From: Acidovorax sp. 107
Lineage (GTDB): Bacteria > Pseudomonadota > Gammaproteobacteria > Burkholderiales > Burkholderiaceae_C
Length of the DNA stretch: 64,000 nucleotides
Assembly: GCF_003058055.1 (NCBI RefSeq)
Contig: NZ_QBTZ01000001.1
Coordinates: forward strand, 1,428,501-1,492,500
Direction: 5' to 3'
Shown here: positions 62,263 through 64,000 of the stretch, in pieces
Numbering within the stretch: the first letter of the stretch is position 1
Layout of the letters: every line of letters starts with the position of its first letter
Translations under genes and position numbers: made by a program
Notes under the pieces: model-generated
Told to the model about the DNA's origin: nothing
The model's input: only the letters and a program-made list of their open reading frames with translations
The model's database searches: none

Positions 62263-64000
62263 ATGACCGCTGAATATAAAGTCCACGGCTCCGTTGCCGT
62301 GATCACCATGGCCAACCCTCCCGTCAACGGACTCGGTCTGGCGACCCGCCAGGGCATCGTGGACGGCCTTGGCCGTGCCAATGCCGATGCAGCGGTCACG
62401 TCCATCGTGATCACCGGTGCTGGTGGTGCGTTCTCTGGCGGCGCCGACATCAAGGAGTTCGGCACCGACAAGTCGCTGCAAGAACCCAATCTGCTGTCGG
62501 TGATTGCCGCCATCGAAAATTCGGCCAAGCCCGTCGTGGCCGCCATGCACAGCGTCGCCATGGGCGGCGGGCTGGAACTGGCCCTGGGCTGCCACTACCG
62601 CATTGCAGCGCCTGGCTGCTCGATCGCGCTGCCCGAAGTCAAGCTGGGCCTGATCCCCGGCGCAGGCGGCACGCAGCGCCTGCCCCGAGTGATCGGTGTG
62701 GAAGCCGCGCTCAACCTCATCGTGAGCGGCGAGCCCGTCAAGAGCGAAATGATCGGTGCCGTGCCCGGCCAGAAGCTGTTCGACAAGATGGCCGCGTCGG
62801 CCGAATCGCTGGCGGCAGAAGCCCTGGCGTTTGCACAAAGCGTGGCCGATGCCCGTCCTCTGCCCCTGGTGCGCAACTTCCCCTGCAAGCACCCTGAAGG
62901 CGATGCGTACTTCCAGTTCGCGCGCAACATGGTCAAGGGCATGGCCAAGAACTTCCCTGCGCCCGCCAAGTGCGTCGACGCAGTCGAAGCAGCCACCAAG
63001 AAGAAGTTTGCCGAAGGCATGCTGGTCGAGCGCGAGATCTTCATCAACCTGATGTGGACGCCTGAGTCGCGCGCACTGCGCCACCTGTTCATGGCAGAGC
63101 GTGCAGCGAGCAAGATTCCCGATGTCGCATCCGACACCCCCAAGCGTGACATCAAGCTGGTGGGCGTGATTGGTGCCGGTACCATGGGCGGCGGCATTTC
63201 CATGAACTTCCTGAACGCGGGCATCCCCGTCAAGATTCTGGAAATGAAGCAGGAAGCCCTGGACCGTGGCGTGGCCACGATCAAGAAGAACTACGAAGCC
63301 CAGGTCAAGAAGGGCAAGCTCAAGCAGGACAAGTACGAGCAGCGCATGGCCCTGCTGAGCACCACGCTGAGCTACGACGACCTCAAGGACTGCGACCTGA
63401 TCATCGAAGCCGTGTTCGAAGAGATGGGCGTCAAGGAAGCCGTGTTCAAGCAGCTCGACGCTGTGGCCAAGCCCGGCGCCATCCTGGCCTCCAACACCTC
63501 CACGCTGGACGTGGACAAGATCGCCGCTTTCACCAAGCGTCCGCAGGACGTGGTGGGCATGCACTTCTTCAGCCCCGCCAATGTGATGAAGCTGCTGGAG
63601 GTGGTGCGCGGCAAGGAAACCGCCAAGGACGTGCTGGCCACCGTGATGGCCATCGGCAAGAAGATCAAGAAGACCTCGGTGGTTTCCGGCGTGTGCGATG
63701 GTTTCATCGGCAACCGCATGATCGAGCAGTACAGCCGCCAGGCGGGCTTCCTGCTGGACGAAGGCTGCACGCCGCAGCAGGTGGACAAGGCCATCGAAAA
63801 GTTTGGCTTTGCCATGGGCCCGTTCCGCATGGGCGACCTGGCTGGTAACGACATCGGCTGGGCCATCCGCAAGCGCCGTGCCGTGGAGCGCGCCGACATG
63901 AAGTACAGCCGCACCGCTGACAAGCTGTGTGAACTGGGCCGCTTTGGCCAGAAGACCGGCGCAGGCTGGTACGACTACCAGGCCGGCAAGCGCGATGCGA
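62263..64000 (+). CDS. Bifunctional enoyl-CoA hydratase / 3-hydroxyacyl-CoA dehydrogenase (FadB/FadJ-like), 3' end outside window
   Basis: The first 579 residues are present. The N-terminal crotonase domain shows SGGADIKEFG, SVAMGGGLELALGCHYRIA (first catalytic Glu) and LPEVKLGLIPGAGGTQRLPR (second Glu). The dehydrogenase domain begins near residue 297 with the NAD loop VGVIGAGTMGGGISMNF, then ASNTSTLDVDKIA and GMHFFSPANVMKLLEVV with the catalytic His, and SGVCDGFIGNRM. The enzyme catalyses two successive steps of beta-oxidation. AAGGAAC precedes the ATG. The gene is preceded by its own promoter region and a terminator, so it is a separate unit from the liv operon. Confidence 0.93.
   Translation, partial: MTAEYKVHGSVAVITMANPPVNGLGLATRQGIVDGLGRANADAAVTSIVITGAGGAFSGGADIKEFGTDKSLQEPNLLSVIAAIENSAKPVVAAMHSVAMGGGLELALGCHYRIAAPGCSIALPEVKLGLIPGAGGTQRLPRVIGVEAALNLIVSGEPVKSEMIGAVPGQKLFDKMAASAESLAAEALAFAQSVADARPLPLVRNFPCKHPEGDAYFQFARNMVKGMAKNFPAPAKCVDAVEAATKKKFAEGMLVEREIFINLMWTPESRALRHLFMAERAASKIPDVASDTPKRDIKLVGVIGAGTMGGGISMNFLNAGIPVKILEMKQEALDRGVATIKKNYEAQVKKGKLKQDKYEQRMALLSTTLSYDDLKDCDLIIEAVFEEMGVKEAVFKQLDAVAKPGAILASNTSTLDVDKIAAFTKRPQDVVGMHFFSPANVMKLLEVVRGKETAKDVLATVMAIGKKIKKTSVVSGVCDGFIGNRMIEQYSRQAGFLLDEGCTPQQVDKAIEKFGFAMGPFRMGDLAGNDIGWAIRKRRAVERADMKYSRTADKLCELGRFGQKTGAGWYDYQAGKRDA

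Overview
This window looks like chromosomal DNA of a betaproteobacterium of the family Comamonadaceae, probably Acidovorax or a close relative. The evidence is the high G+C content, the gyrA-ompA-ubiG-gph-ssrA backbone order, a tmRNA whose tag reads ANDERFALAA (the betaproteobacterial type), several Comamonadaceae-style small interspersed repeats, and the protein families present. The genus is an inference; nothing here fixes the species.

Layout. 1-4337 is core: gyrA (cut by the window edge), an OmpA-family protein, ubiG, gph and the tmRNA gene ssrA. 4315-18794 is an integrated genomic island in the 3' end of ssrA. It has a P4-type tyrosine integrase at the left end and an AlpA-like regulator at the right end. 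A 9-mer (GGGGGAACA) is repeated at both ends, and a 16-base near-copy of the tmRNA end lies at the right boundary. Its cargo looks like defence and stress genes: a retron-type reverse transcriptase with a strongly structured leader; an IS21-family element that has cut the 5' part of a Z1-like gene; a PD-(D/E)XK (DUF4420-like) protein and an AIPR protein; a relic of IS21 ends beside a frameshifted hipA fragment; a fused methyltransferase-HNH nuclease; and an intact hipBA pair.

19174-22068 is an envelope-stress module (Spy/CpxP-like lipoprotein, an unknown 108-residue protein, response regulator, sensor kinase). 22371-37829 is a large histidine-utilisation (hut) locus: a NitT/TauT-type ABC transporter, hutC, hutH, hutU, an IclR-type regulator, a polar amino acid ABC transporter, a phytanoyl-CoA-dioxygenase-like gene, hutD, hutI, hutF and hutG. 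HutF plus HutG means the five-step route, histidine to urocanate to imidazolonepropionate to formiminoglutamate to formylglutamate to glutamate plus formate. Two near-identical palindromes (CCTGTATATACAGG and CTTGTATATACAGG) in front of the first transporter and of hutH are likely HutC operators.

The rest is housekeeping and transport: psd; a branched-chain-type ABC operon on the minus strand (39107-43834); an HPP-CBS membrane protein; a second-type infA; tRNA-Pro; a DUF1624-like membrane protein; a parvulin-bolA-yciB-msrB-selO group; an AraC-type regulator beside a lipoprotein carboxylesterase; a Crp/Fnr regulator divergent from an acyl-CoA ligase; a second branched-chain-type ABC operon (56991-62072) whose LivF has arginine in place of the Walker A lysine; and the start of a FadB/FadJ-like bifunctional beta-oxidation gene. 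The most likely home of an undescribed system is the ssrA island, especially the reverse transcriptase with its leader and the methyltransferase-HNH fusion.
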